Assembly (NCBI RefSeq): GCF_021026345.1
Contig: NZ_JAJNCZ010000005.1
Coordinates: forward strand, 290,264-354,263
Reading direction: 5' to 3'
Source: Rhizobium sp. GN54
GTDB taxonomy: Bacteria > Pseudomonadota > Alphaproteobacteria > Rhizobiales > Rhizobiaceae
Length of the DNA: 64,000 nucleotides
The stretch's first letter is position 1; every line of letters begins with the position of its first letter. This document shows positions 51,464 to 59,644 of the stretch, one piece after another. Made by a program: the position numbers and the translations under genes. The notes under the pieces were generated by a model. That model saw only the letters and a list, made by a program, of their open reading frames with translations, was not told the DNA's origin and did no database searches.

Positions 51464-51606
51464 TCAAGCTGTTAGCGAGAAACACGGTTATCGCGAGCGT
51501 TGTTGAAAATTCAGTCGCTGCGATGCGGTAGGCCTTGTCGTTTAATGTCGACTATGCCTGAGTTGATCCTTGCGATGGGCCAAACGATGGATGGAAGGAG
51601 AAAGAC

Positions 51607-51726
51607 ATGAGCGACGACAAGGACGACGACAGGAAGGAGACGACCAGCAGCGGTGAAAAAACGCCGCCGCCGCGCGATTGGGATAGCCGGAAGAGCGAAG
51701 ATAGAAAGCCTCACCCCTATCGCTGA
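51607..51726 (+). CDS. 39-residue highly charged small protein
   Basis: A frame too short for most gene finders: it begins MSDDKDDDRKETTSSGEKT and ends KPHPYR, with AAGGAGAAAGAC directly before the ATG, an unusually strong ribosome site. It is disordered and acidic at the start and basic at the end. Its end overlaps the end of the convergent membrane gene by 10 bp. No function can be given. Confidence 0.5.
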   Translation: MSDDKDDDRKETTSSGEKTPPPRDWDSRKSEDRKPHPYR

Positions 51727-52235
51727 AAGAGCAAAGGAACCGCCGCGGCTACGGCAGTTATTATGGGTGTTGCCACACCCATCTTCACGGCAATATCGAG
51801 AGCCGCGGCAGTCCTTTCATTGAGATCTCTATTCGACTTCTGCCTCTCTTTTAGTTCGTTCAGGTAAGCGTCAGCGACTTCCTGCTGGTCGTTTTCGGAG
51901 TGCAGCGCCCACTGCCAGAACTCCGGCCCCCGACCGGGAAGATTTATCGATGATCTGGACATAGCTCTGAAGCAAAACAAGGCTCCGATTGCCAACCAGA
52001 TCGCGGTAGCCACCATTGACCATCTCGCGAATTCAAGTAGCTCGTCGCGCCTGAAGAAGCTGGCCGCCCCTGTGACACCCGCTGCTATTCCCAAAGTTAC
52101 ATAGAGCCGGAATACGGCCATTGCCTTCTGATCCGTGAAGATTATCAAATTTACAAGAGCCGCCTGTCGCGCTCTGACGTCATCGATAATCAGTTTGAAG
52201 TCATCCAGCTTCTTCGGCTTTTGTTCTTCAGTCAT
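51717..52235 (-). CDS. Three-helix membrane protein of unknown function
   Basis: The 172-residue protein has an N-terminal amphipathic helix, membrane helices near residues 43-61 and 72-90, a polar segment with a conserved-looking EFWQWALHSENDQQEVADAYL, and a last hydrophobic helix at 152-170. Its layout recalls SLATT or Pycsar-type membrane effectors of antiviral systems, but no nucleotide cyclase is nearby, so this is only a resemblance. Its ATG overlaps the stop of the decayed integrase as ATGA, so it may have been co-translated with the intact gene. Confidence 0.6.
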   Translation of the reverse strand: MTEEQKPKKLDDFKLIIDDVRARQAALVNLIIFTDQKAMAVFRLYVTLGIAAGVTGAASFFRRDELLEFARWSMVATAIWLAIGALFCFRAMSRSSINLPGRGPEFWQWALHSENDQQEVADAYLNELKERQKSNRDLNERTAAALDIAVKMGVATPIITAVAAAVPLLFQR

Positions 52236-52393
52236 AAGAATCCGTCCCCAGCATGGTCCTCGAACCTATCGGCCCGACGGACATAGGTCTCTACCGTACG
52301 CGGATCGCGATGCCTGGTCACTTCCATGATGCGGCTGATTGAGGCGCAGTTCTCGGCCGCCGATGGGACAAAGCCGGCACGCAGTGATCCAGA
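52232..52393 (-). pseudogene. C-terminal remnant of a tyrosine recombinase
   Basis: The minus-strand sequence SLRAGFVPSAAE then MEVTRHRDPRTVETYVRRA and FEDHAGDGF matches the end of phage/plasmid-type tyrosine integrases, including the catalytic Arg of SLR, His of TRHRD and nucleophile Tyr of ETY. The His expected two positions before the Arg is replaced by Gly, and the rest of the protein is missing. It is an inactive relic of another mobile element. Confidence 0.75.
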
Positions 52394-52652
52394 ACTGATG
52401 GAATTGACGTCTGAACTGCGCTTAGAACACCACATTAGCGAATCCAATATGCATACCGAGAGACAATGGGGCTCAACAACCTGCGGTCATCCTAGACATA
52501 TCGCCGACAGGGTCTCGACCAAGAGGCCCATTTTCGGTGGGACGTCTAAATAGCGTATCTCAAAATTGCTGCGGTTGTGTTCAAGTGGGGTCTCAAAAGC
52601 CCTCTTCCCATCGCGAAACCTGATGCAATATCCGCGTTGTCTCGCCCTCTTA

Positions 52653-52668
52653 ACAAGGGGACCCTTGT
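52653..52668. promoter_or_regulatory. Short palindrome before the gene at 52694
   Basis: ACAAGGG and CCCTTGT with a 2-base centre, 25 bases before the start. It could be an operator. No regulator is identified. Confidence 0.3.
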
Positions 52669-52693
52669 CGTCACCGAACAAGGAGAGACAAGC

Positions 52694-52966
52694 ATGGCGA
52701 GCAAGGCAAAGAACACCACCGAAACCGTTCCCGCAGACGACACAGTAATTGCAAAGGCAGTCACGGAGGGCCGCGCAATGATCGCCGCAGGCAAGTCGAA
52801 GATCGACACAGCACTGGCAATCTATGAAACGCTGGAGGGGATGGCACAGGACGAGATCGTCAAAGCGTTCGTCGATGGAGCAACGCTGACGGAAAAGGGT
52901 GCGCTGACGTACTGGTACAACTGCCGTCGACGCCTCACCAAGGAACGTCGGAGAGCTTCGAAGTAA
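52694..52966 (+). CDS. Conserved hypothetical mobile-element protein
   Basis: The 90-residue protein (start MASKAKNTTETVPADDTV, end with LTEKGALTYWYNCRRRLTK) resembles short uncharacterised proteins I recall from alphaproteobacterial plasmids and prophages. The ATG has AAGGAGAGACAAGC before it. No catalytic site is evident. It is helical and charged at the C terminus, which might bind nucleic acid. Confidence 0.6.
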   Translation: MASKAKNTTETVPADDTVIAKAVTEGRAMIAAGKSKIDTALAIYETLEGMAQDEIVKAFVDGATLTEKGALTYWYNCRRRLTKERRRASK

Positions 52967-53006
52967 CGCGGATGTCACGTCTTGCCTGTTCGGCCGGAGT
53001 CCCGCC

Positions 53007-53055
53007 GGATAGGTGAGTTACAGTTCCTTATAAAAATTCGTCATTTCACCTATCC
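53007..53055 (+). repeat. 49-bp palindromic repeat, copy A
   Basis: Begins GGATAGGTGA and ends TCACCTATCC, so the ends are inverted repeats around an AT-rich centre. A second copy of equal length starts exactly 80 bp later. They lie 147-275 bp before the tyrosine recombinase start. Confidence 0.7.
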
Positions 53056-53086
53056 GCGGTCCTCGGGAACTTGTTGAGCCCTGAAC

Positions 53087-53135
53087 GGATAGGTGTCTTG
53101 TAGTTTGTTATATATTTTCTTCATTTCACCTATCT
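53087..53135 (+). repeat. 49-bp palindromic repeat, copy B
   Basis: Begins GGATAGGTG and ends CACCTATCT, with the same AT-rich core pattern (TTATA) and the shared TCATTTCACCTATC end as copy A. Possible roles are regulator operators, iterons, or recombinase-binding sites. Confidence 0.7.
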
Positions 53136-53281
53136 GCCTCCTGCAACTGAACCATCCATGTTAGCCGCAGGCTGTCCTGGACCTTGTCCAGGACGAACAC
53201 TCCCCGGAAGTTATACATCCGTAAAACAATCATGTTGTCTCTCGAGGGCATCGGGTGGAAGCCTCGCCGAAAGAGATTCCT

Positions 53282-54361
53282 ATGTCACTGGTAAAACGAG
53301 AGAATTCGAAGTTCTGGTACGTGCAGTTCCAGATCGACCACCGAACGATCATCCGATCGACGCGCACCACCGATCGCAAGGCAGCCGAACAGGTTGCAGT
53401 GAAAATCCGAGCAGAAGTCCATGCGGAAATTATCCTCGGCAAGAAGGAACAGATCACGTTGGAGACCGCACTTCGACGGTTCGCGAACACCAAGACTGGG
53501 ACGGCGAACTATCGAAATCTGGTCAGCCAGATGCGGATCATCCTGGCGGCAATCGACTGCTCGGTGCTGCTGGTCAAAGTGACTTCGGAAACGCTGGAAC
53601 AGTTCCGGCAGGCTCGACTATCGCAGGGATGCGGACCTCAGACGATCAAACATGGTCTCAATTTCCTAATGGGCGCGATCCGACTGGCTCGGAAGGACGG
53701 CTTCGATTGCCAGCAGGTCGAACCTCCTTCGGTTCGCATTGGCAATTCCAGGGTGCGCTATCTCAATGTCGAGGAAGAGCGGCGATTGCTTCGCGAGCTC
53801 GATCCGTCGCGCGAGACTAACGGTTTGTCACCGGAGCCTGAGCGTCGAGCTGACCGCCAGAAATGGATGCAGGACAATTTCGACCTGGTTCTGATGCTGA
53901 TCGATACCGGGGCTCGATACAGTGAGATCGCGAACATCCGCTGGAAGGACATCGACCTTGAAACCGGGACGATCCGCCTCTGGCGCTCAAAGGTGCAAAA
54001 CGAGAGCGTGATCTTCATGACCGATCGCGTCGTTTCGATCCTTCAACGTCGCTTGTCCGAGCGTGATGGTGAGACGGTCTTCACGAACAAGGCCGGTGAT
54101 GCGAGGGGATACTCGGCAATCGCGATCCGCAAGGCGTTTCGGCGTGCTGGTCTCCACGACTGCACAATTCATACGCTGCGCCATACACACGCAACTCGGC
54201 TGGTCCAAAACGGGTTGACGATCCAGGAGGTCAAGTCAGTTCTCGGCCACACTGATATCCGCACGACGATGCGCTACGCTCACCTCGAACAGGCAACTGT
54301 GACGCGCAAGGCAAGGGACATTTTCAATGCCCTGAACAGGTCGATTGTCATTGGCGGCTAA
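53282..54361 (+). CDS. Tyrosine recombinase/integrase
   Basis: A site-specific recombinase of 359 residues. An N-terminal Arm/SAM-like domain precedes the catalytic domain, which has Arg in TGARYSEIANIR, HxxR in HTLRHTHATRL, His in SVLGHTDIRTTM and nucleophile Tyr in MRYAHL. All catalytic residues are present, so it is probably active. AGAGATTCC before the ATG at 53282 supports that start; a GTG at 53255 is the alternative. It may move the cargo to its right or be a second, nested element. Confidence 0.9.
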   Translation: MSLVKRENSKFWYVQFQIDHRTIIRSTRTTDRKAAEQVAVKIRAEVHAEIILGKKEQITLETALRRFANTKTGTANYRNLVSQMRIILAAIDCSVLLVKVTSETLEQFRQARLSQGCGPQTIKHGLNFLMGAIRLARKDGFDCQQVEPPSVRIGNSRVRYLNVEEERRLLRELDPSRETNGLSPEPERRADRQKWMQDNFDLVLMLIDTGARYSEIANIRWKDIDLETGTIRLWRSKVQNESVIFMTDRVVSILQRRLSERDGETVFTNKAGDARGYSAIAIRKAFRRAGLHDCTIHTLRHTHATRLVQNGLTIQEVKSVLGHTDIRTTMRYAHLEQATVTRKARDIFNALNRSIVIGG

Positions 54362-54469
54362 TTATGAATGGCAACAAGTTGTGTATTCCACGGTAAGGTA
54401 TCGGATCCTCCACTCCGCAGAATCAATGTCCTAGCGTAGGCTTGCATTGGCCAGTGGGGGAATATTGAT

Positions 54470-57025
54470 TTGTCTAGCTATCAACGCGTTGCTCTCTTCA
54501 TTTTCTTCGACGCTATTGAGAAAGACCTAGTGTCGCATGTTCGCTCAGTCTCCAGCATTGTCGGCGATGGTTTCCTAACAGCGCAAGAACGCGAAAAAGC
54601 GTCCCTTCGGGCTGACCGATCGGAGGAGCCTAGTACGTCGCCACGAGATGATTTTGACCTATTGTATCAACTTGATCTCGGGGACAAGTTGGCGATTGTT
54701 CAGAGGCTGAAGCCACATTTCGACCAGGGACTGCGAAAGCATCTTTCATCGAAAGCAAGCTCCCTACAAGCATCTGTTCCAGTAAGAAACTCGGTAATGC
54801 ATGGCCGTCCCTTGACCGTGGCGGAACATGCTACTGCATTTGCGTTGGCAAGCGACCTCGTGCGGAGCAATGGGTTTTGGCCGATCCTGCATAAGGCGCT
54901 TTCCGCATATAACAGCGACCCTGAGGCCATAACTCGAAAATCTATAACGTTCCTCGAAGATCCAAGTGATGGGCTGATATTCCATAATCTGCCATTGCCG
55001 GACTATGACGACACCGGCTTTGTTCCGCGGCCACAGTTGGAGCAGGAACTTAAAAAGAAAATACTAAGCCGACATCCTGTTGTTACCGTCTTGGGTGACG
55101 GCGGCAATGGAAAGACGGCGCTGACATTGCAAGCTCTATACAGCCTGATTAACTCGGGTGAGCATGACTTCGATGCTGTTGTCTGGGTGTCGGCCAAATC
55201 CTCGAAGCTTACCGTGGGCGAAATTCAACGAATTGAGCACGCAATAACGACGTCGATGGGGCTCTTCGAAGAAGTCGTTGGTGTTTTCGAGAATACCACG
55301 GCGGATGCCATTTCAAGAGTTCGGCAGCTATTGGAAAACAACAAGATACTTCTAGCAATAGATAATCTTGAGACCGTACTTGATGACACTATCCGTGATT
55401 TTGTTTCGGATATTCCGGGGCAAAGTAAGGTTGTGCTCACTTCTAGGATACCAGTTGGTGGCGATCTTACTGTAAACGTCACTCCTCTCTCAGATAATGA
55501 AGGTGAGATTTATTTACGTGCATTGATAAAGTCATACAGCATAAAGGCGCTTGCGGGATTGAAACCAGAGGAGCTGCGGTATTACGCAAATCGCTTGGAA
55601 AGGCGTCCCCTTCTATTGAAATGGTTTTGTATGGGTGTTCTATCTGGTTTGCCGGCAAGTAAAATTGTAAGTAATCCAGAAATAGCACTTCGATTCTGTT
55701 TGGAAAATGTATTTGATTCGCTGACCGATGATGCGAGTAATGCACTTTCTCTAATGGCAATCTTGCCAAGAGCCGTATCAATGGGTGTACTTCACCATGT
55801 TTCGGCTGTGGACATTCGTAGACTGGAAGCTGGCGTTGCCGAGTTGTTGAAGTTTTCAATTCTCGAAACCGAGAATCAAAGTGGTTATGAGCTCAACTAT
55901 CGAATAAAGCCGTTTGCGCGTGCTTACATCGCGCGCATCTTGCGTTTGACCGCTGAGGCTCAGGAAGCTGTCATCAGGAAATTTCGTAACCTAAGCTTCG
56001 CCTATCAGGCAGAGCGAGCCGCCGAAGGTAGAGAAAAGTATAACCAAAGGAACTTTATCGTCAGATCAATATCAGAGGCTATCGCTACGCAGAGACTTCG
56101 GACGGCCACAAAATTGGCATATGGAGATGATTTTCAATCTGCTAAAGAAATTATTGATGCACTAAAGATATCGAACTACGACTACTTTGAAGTTCTTCGA
56201 GCCGAAGCATTCATTTGTTATCGACAACACGATTTCTCGGGTGCTTCCGAGGCATACCAGTCAGCGATAGAATTGTCCCCAGACACTCCCCAGCTTTATT
56301 TTTTCTATGGTGGTTTTCTCCTCAGGGCATATGGTGATTGCCCGGGTGCTATTGCGCAATTAACAAAGGCCCTTGAGTTGGATCCCGAGTCGATTGACGT
56401 TAAGCGAGAGCTAGCTCGGGCAAAAATGTACCATTTTGATTTTGAGGGAGCCTCAAAAATTCTTTCTAGTGAAATGCTTCAACCGCTTTCGAATATGCGC
56501 ACTCAACTCATTTTTGCGGATCTCCAGACTCAGAATTTCCATCGAATGATACTTCACAAAAATACTGTTGGGATTGATGCTGACCTAGAGGAACCCTGTG
56601 CGAGGTTCGCTGATTTCCTCGGCAAAGTAGATGCGCGTATCATTGATACTAAAATGTTGGAGCATCTACGCAAGGCGCGTGCTGCCATTATTCCGATACT
56701 TCAAATAAGGGGAGTTTCGTCCGGTGCGGGTCTTCTCTTGTGTCTGGACCGGTTGATTGGGCAATTGGAAGAGACCTCAAGCACTACGACCCCGGACGAT
56801 GGGCTATCGCAGAACGCCTTGTTGGGCACATTGAAGGAGAAGGGTAGAAAGCCAACGTTTGGTTTTTTAGTCGATGCATCAATGCGCGAATATTTCATCG
56901 CGAAAGATACGGTACAAAGTGGGATATGGGAAAGTCTTCAACAGGGCCGTGCGGTTACGTTCGACGCGGAGCTTGACGCTATGGGGCGTCCGCGCGCAAC
57001 AAATGTGCGCCTGCTGCAGGGGTAA
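54470..57025 (+). CDS. HEPN-STAND NTPase-TPR protein with cold-shock-like end
   Basis: An 851-residue multidomain protein, AT-rich against its surroundings. Residues 1-150 are helical and contain RNSVMH (106-111), matching the R-x4-H RNase motif of HEPN domains. A STAND-type ATPase follows: Walker A GDGGNGKT at 209-216, Walker B LLAIDN at 294-299 and LTSR near 323. Then come a winged-helix-like region and TPR repeats (FSGASEAYQSAIELSPDT, then CPGAIAQLTKALELDPES). The last 70 residues, with FGFLVDASMREYFIAKDTV and AVTFDAELDAMGRPRATNVR, resemble a cold-shock domain. I infer a phage-sensing protein that releases an RNase toxin. The start is TTG with GGGGGAA upstream. Confidence 0.75.
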   Translation: MSSYQRVALFIFFDAIEKDLVSHVRSVSSIVGDGFLTAQEREKASLRADRSEEPSTSPRDDFDLLYQLDLGDKLAIVQRLKPHFDQGLRKHLSSKASSLQASVPVRNSVMHGRPLTVAEHATAFALASDLVRSNGFWPILHKALSAYNSDPEAITRKSITFLEDPSDGLIFHNLPLPDYDDTGFVPRPQLEQELKKKILSRHPVVTVLGDGGNGKTALTLQALYSLINSGEHDFDAVVWVSAKSSKLTVGEIQRIEHAITTSMGLFEEVVGVFENTTADAISRVRQLLENNKILLAIDNLETVLDDTIRDFVSDIPGQSKVVLTSRIPVGGDLTVNVTPLSDNEGEIYLRALIKSYSIKALAGLKPEELRYYANRLERRPLLLKWFCMGVLSGLPASKIVSNPEIALRFCLENVFDSLTDDASNALSLMAILPRAVSMGVLHHVSAVDIRRLEAGVAELLKFSILETENQSGYELNYRIKPFARAYIARILRLTAEAQEAVIRKFRNLSFAYQAERAAEGREKYNQRNFIVRSISEAIATQRLRTATKLAYGDDFQSAKEIIDALKISNYDYFEVLRAEAFICYRQHDFSGASEAYQSAIELSPDTPQLYFFYGGFLLRAYGDCPGAIAQLTKALELDPESIDVKRELARAKMYHFDFEGASKILSSEMLQPLSNMRTQLIFADLQTQNFHRMILHKNTVGIDADLEEPCARFADFLGKVDARIIDTKMLEHLRKARAAIIPILQIRGVSSGAGLLLCLDRLIGQLEETSSTTTPDDGLSQNALLGTLKEKGRKPTFGFLVDASMREYFIAKDTVQSGIWESLQQGRAVTFDAELDAMGRPRATNVRLLQG

Positions 57026-57453
57026 GCCACAGCGTCTTGGACGCTATACGGAAAATGCAAAATGCGAGCTTTGTCACGTTGCGCGTTGTAGTGCCCAGGG
57101 GCCAACAGCTATCTCAAGGTGCCCTGTAAGCTTCTGAAGCTTATGGTCTAGCGGCAGGCTCCTCTGGGAGTCCGGTGGTCTTGGTTGGTCAGTTCCTGAC
57201 CTGGGGCGATTTCCGGATTGGATTGATATTAAGCAGCTCTGGTTTCCCGACTCTTTTCGTTGGGCGAGCTGATCTAAGATTTTTGTGGGATTGCTGCTCG
57301 CCCCTGCAGTTGCTGCACGTTCGGTTCTTCAAAATCGGCCGAACTCTAGCATCAGAGGGAGGAGTTATCCGGGGTCAAAGAATTCGAGACGTTTAGATTA
57401 TTGAGATTGCACGCAAGTTGCACTAGCGTCTGAGTGGGGACTCGGGGGCAATC
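57026..57453. other. 428-bp gap, no gene seen
   Basis: No credible frame. It includes a palindrome AGCTTCTGAAGCTT near 57128-57141 and must hold the promoter of the nuclease gene. A tRNA-like GGTCTAGCGGCAGGCTCC was considered near 57144 but has no matching acceptor stem or T loop. Confidence 0.4.
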
Positions 57454-58116
57454 TTGAAAATTCATGCAATATTTCTTGCTTTCGTAATGTTGATGCCGAC
57501 TCTTGCGAGCGCAGAGTCGTCCGTTCACATCGTTGATGGCGACACCCTTGACATAGACGGTGTGAGATACCGCCTGCACGGCATCGACGCTCCGGAGGCT
57601 GGTCAGGCTTGTGCCGGAAGCGATGGCAGTAACTGGGCCTGCGGTCAGGAGGCTATCCGACAAATCGAAGAGTTGACTTACGGCAAAACGGTTCAGTGCG
57701 ACGCCCGCGGGCAGGACGCTTATGGACGCACATTATCGGTGTGTACGGCTGATGGCGTCGAGGTCAATGCTCGAATGGTCGAGACAGGCATGGCCTGGGC
57801 CTTCCGAAAGTATTCCGTCGATTATGCTAATCTTGAGGAAACCGCAAAGCAGCAGGGCATCGGCATTTGGCAGGCTCCGACTGAGGCTGCTTGGGATTTT
57901 CGCGCTCACAAGTGGGATGCTTCTTTGACTGATGTCCCTGACGGCAAGTGCCCCATCAAAGGTAATATCAACCGTAAGAACGAGCGAATCTATCACGTTC
58001 CGTGGTCGAGAGACTATGGCAAGACCAAAATCAACGTTAGCAATGGCGAGAGATGGTTTTGCTCCGAAGAGGAGGCCCTCTCTGCGGGGTGGCGTGCCCC
58101 GCTTTGGGGAAAGTGA
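57454..58116 (+). CDS. Secreted staphylococcal-type nuclease (SNase)
   Basis: The 220-residue protein has a signal peptide (IHAIFLAFVMLMPTLASA) and a thermonuclease domain starting VHIVDGDTLDIDG. The catalytic residues appear as Arg40 and Glu48 of YRLHGIDAPE and Arg of YGRTLSVC. A C-terminal Cys-containing module (CPIKGNINRKNERIYHVP, then WFCSEEEALSAGW) is the one often attached to SNase domains. It should act in the periplasm or outside. The start is TTG. It is 76 bp before the four-gene operon on the same strand. Confidence 0.88.
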   Translation: MKIHAIFLAFVMLMPTLASAESSVHIVDGDTLDIDGVRYRLHGIDAPEAGQACAGSDGSNWACGQEAIRQIEELTYGKTVQCDARGQDAYGRTLSVCTADGVEVNARMVETGMAWAFRKYSVDYANLEETAKQQGIGIWQAPTEAAWDFRAHKWDASLTDVPDGKCPIKGNINRKNERIYHVPWSRDYGKTKINVSNGERWFCSEEEALSAGWRAPLWGK

Positions 58117-58192
58117 GAGCCCCATCACATCCAGAGATCGATGAACGTCGATCATTTTTCCATCCGCGACAGACCCGGTTTGTTAGAACGCT

Positions 58193-59644
58193 ATGACTAA
58201 ACGCTTTGAAGCATTGAACCGTCTCATCGAAAGTGTTCGTGAATCGAGCCACGACTTTCGAATTACGACCGACCCGTTTCCGCCCTTGGACTCTGAAAAG
58301 CTCGCGAAAACGATGGAGCTTGCCAAGAAGGGTGCGGATAATGGGACGGACAACAAGCCCGTCCCCACGTCGAAGGCCCTCGACGATGTTGAGGTAGCTA
58401 TCGTCACGAAAGTGGAGACCGAGCGCGATGACTCGTACCAAGTGCTCGAAGATCAGCTCCACACCTATGCCACGAGGATGCGAAATCTCGACTTCGACGG
58501 GCATTTCGGGCGTATCCGCCAGGCAAATATCTCTAGCTTGACCGACTTCAAGGCCGACGTCGCTGGCGGTCGTGACGAGCTCTATGGCCTGCGCCGCAGC
58601 CTCAGGGAAGCCGATGAGGAACTTGCGGACTTCAAGAAGGACAACGGCCTCAAGCGCGTTGCTCAGACAAAGAGCCAGTTCGCGACGATGCTGAAATGGC
58701 TCGTGATCGTGGCACTTTTGCTTGGCGAGACGATCGTCAACGGGATCTATCTAGCCAAGGGAAGCGATCAGGGCCTTGTGGGCGGTGTCGGTATCGCATT
58801 CGGTTTCGCCTTTGCCAACGTGATTGGCACCACCGTCTTGGCGTGGAAGCTTGTGCCATATGTAGTTCACCGTTCATTCTTCAAGAAGATGGGCGGCCTG
58901 ATTGGCATCTTGCTTTGGCTCTGCTTGGCTATCGGGCTGAACCTGGCCATGGCTCACTACCGTGAAGCTTCGGCGACTACAGCCACAGAAATCGGAGCAG
59001 CGGTGATGACCCGGTTGCGCACCGACCCGTTATTCCTGCGTGATATCGACTCGTGGATACTGTTCGGAACCGGCTTTATCGCCTCTGCCGTCGCTCTCTT
59101 CGATGTTTTGAGCATCCGTGACATTTATCCCGGCTACGGTGGCGTTCATACGCGTTATGTGGCAGCCCGTGACAACTACGTGCACCATAAACTCGAACTG
59201 ATAGACAACCTGAAAGACATCCGCGACGAACACAATGAGAAGGTCGATGCGATCATCCGGGATCTGACGATCCGACGTCGCGAGTGTGCTTCCATCATTG
59301 AAAATCGTGCCCGCATCGTCCGCCTCTTCAACGACCAGCAAGATCGGCTCGAGGAAGTCTCGCGGAAGCTGCTCACTATTTACAGGGAGGCGAACAGGCA
59401 GACGAGGACGAAGCCTGAACCCAAGTACTTTGCGATGCAGTACAAGTTGGAAAGACGGCAGCCGGTCATCGAAACCGGTGACGACTGGAATGACAAAGAC
59501 CTCGCCGCACGCATCAAGACAGCGGAAGAGGATTTGGCCGAGCAGATGCGACAGATCGGCCATGAATTCGAAAGCGCGGTGACGGCCTATCATCAACTCG
59601 ACAATCTATTCCCGGAGATGACGAATGGCCAGACGCAGGCGTAA
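58193..59644 (+). CDS. Operon gene 1: four-helix coiled-coil membrane protein
   Basis: The 483-residue protein has a soluble helical N terminus (1-160), four membrane helices near 167-188, 194-217, 232-255 and 286-307, and a long charged coiled coil to the end (about 325-483). I do not recognise the family. It overlaps the next gene by 20 bp and heads a four-gene cluster of membrane proteins, so it is probably a structural or signalling subunit of the same complex. GC is lower than the core, higher than the STAND gene. Confidence 0.8.
   Translation: MTKRFEALNRLIESVRESSHDFRITTDPFPPLDSEKLAKTMELAKKGADNGTDNKPVPTSKALDDVEVAIVTKVETERDDSYQVLEDQLHTYATRMRNLDFDGHFGRIRQANISSLTDFKADVAGGRDELYGLRRSLREADEELADFKKDNGLKRVAQTKSQFATMLKWLVIVALLLGETIVNGIYLAKGSDQGLVGGVGIAFGFAFANVIGTTVLAWKLVPYVVHRSFFKKMGGLIGILLWLCLAIGLNLAMAHYREASATTATEIGAAVMTRLRTDPLFLRDIDSWILFGTGFIASAVALFDVLSIRDIYPGYGGVHTRYVAARDNYVHHKLELIDNLKDIRDEHNEKVDAIIRDLTIRRRECASIIENRARIVRLFNDQQDRLEEVSRKLLTIYREANRQTRTKPEPKYFAMQYKLERRQPVIETGDDWNDKDLAARIKTAEEDLAEQMRQIGHEFESAVTAYHQLDNLFPEMTNGQTQA

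Noticed and set aside
57140..57220. tRNA gene
   Set aside because: A short D-arm-like stretch occurs, but no T loop or paired acceptor stem accompanies it.
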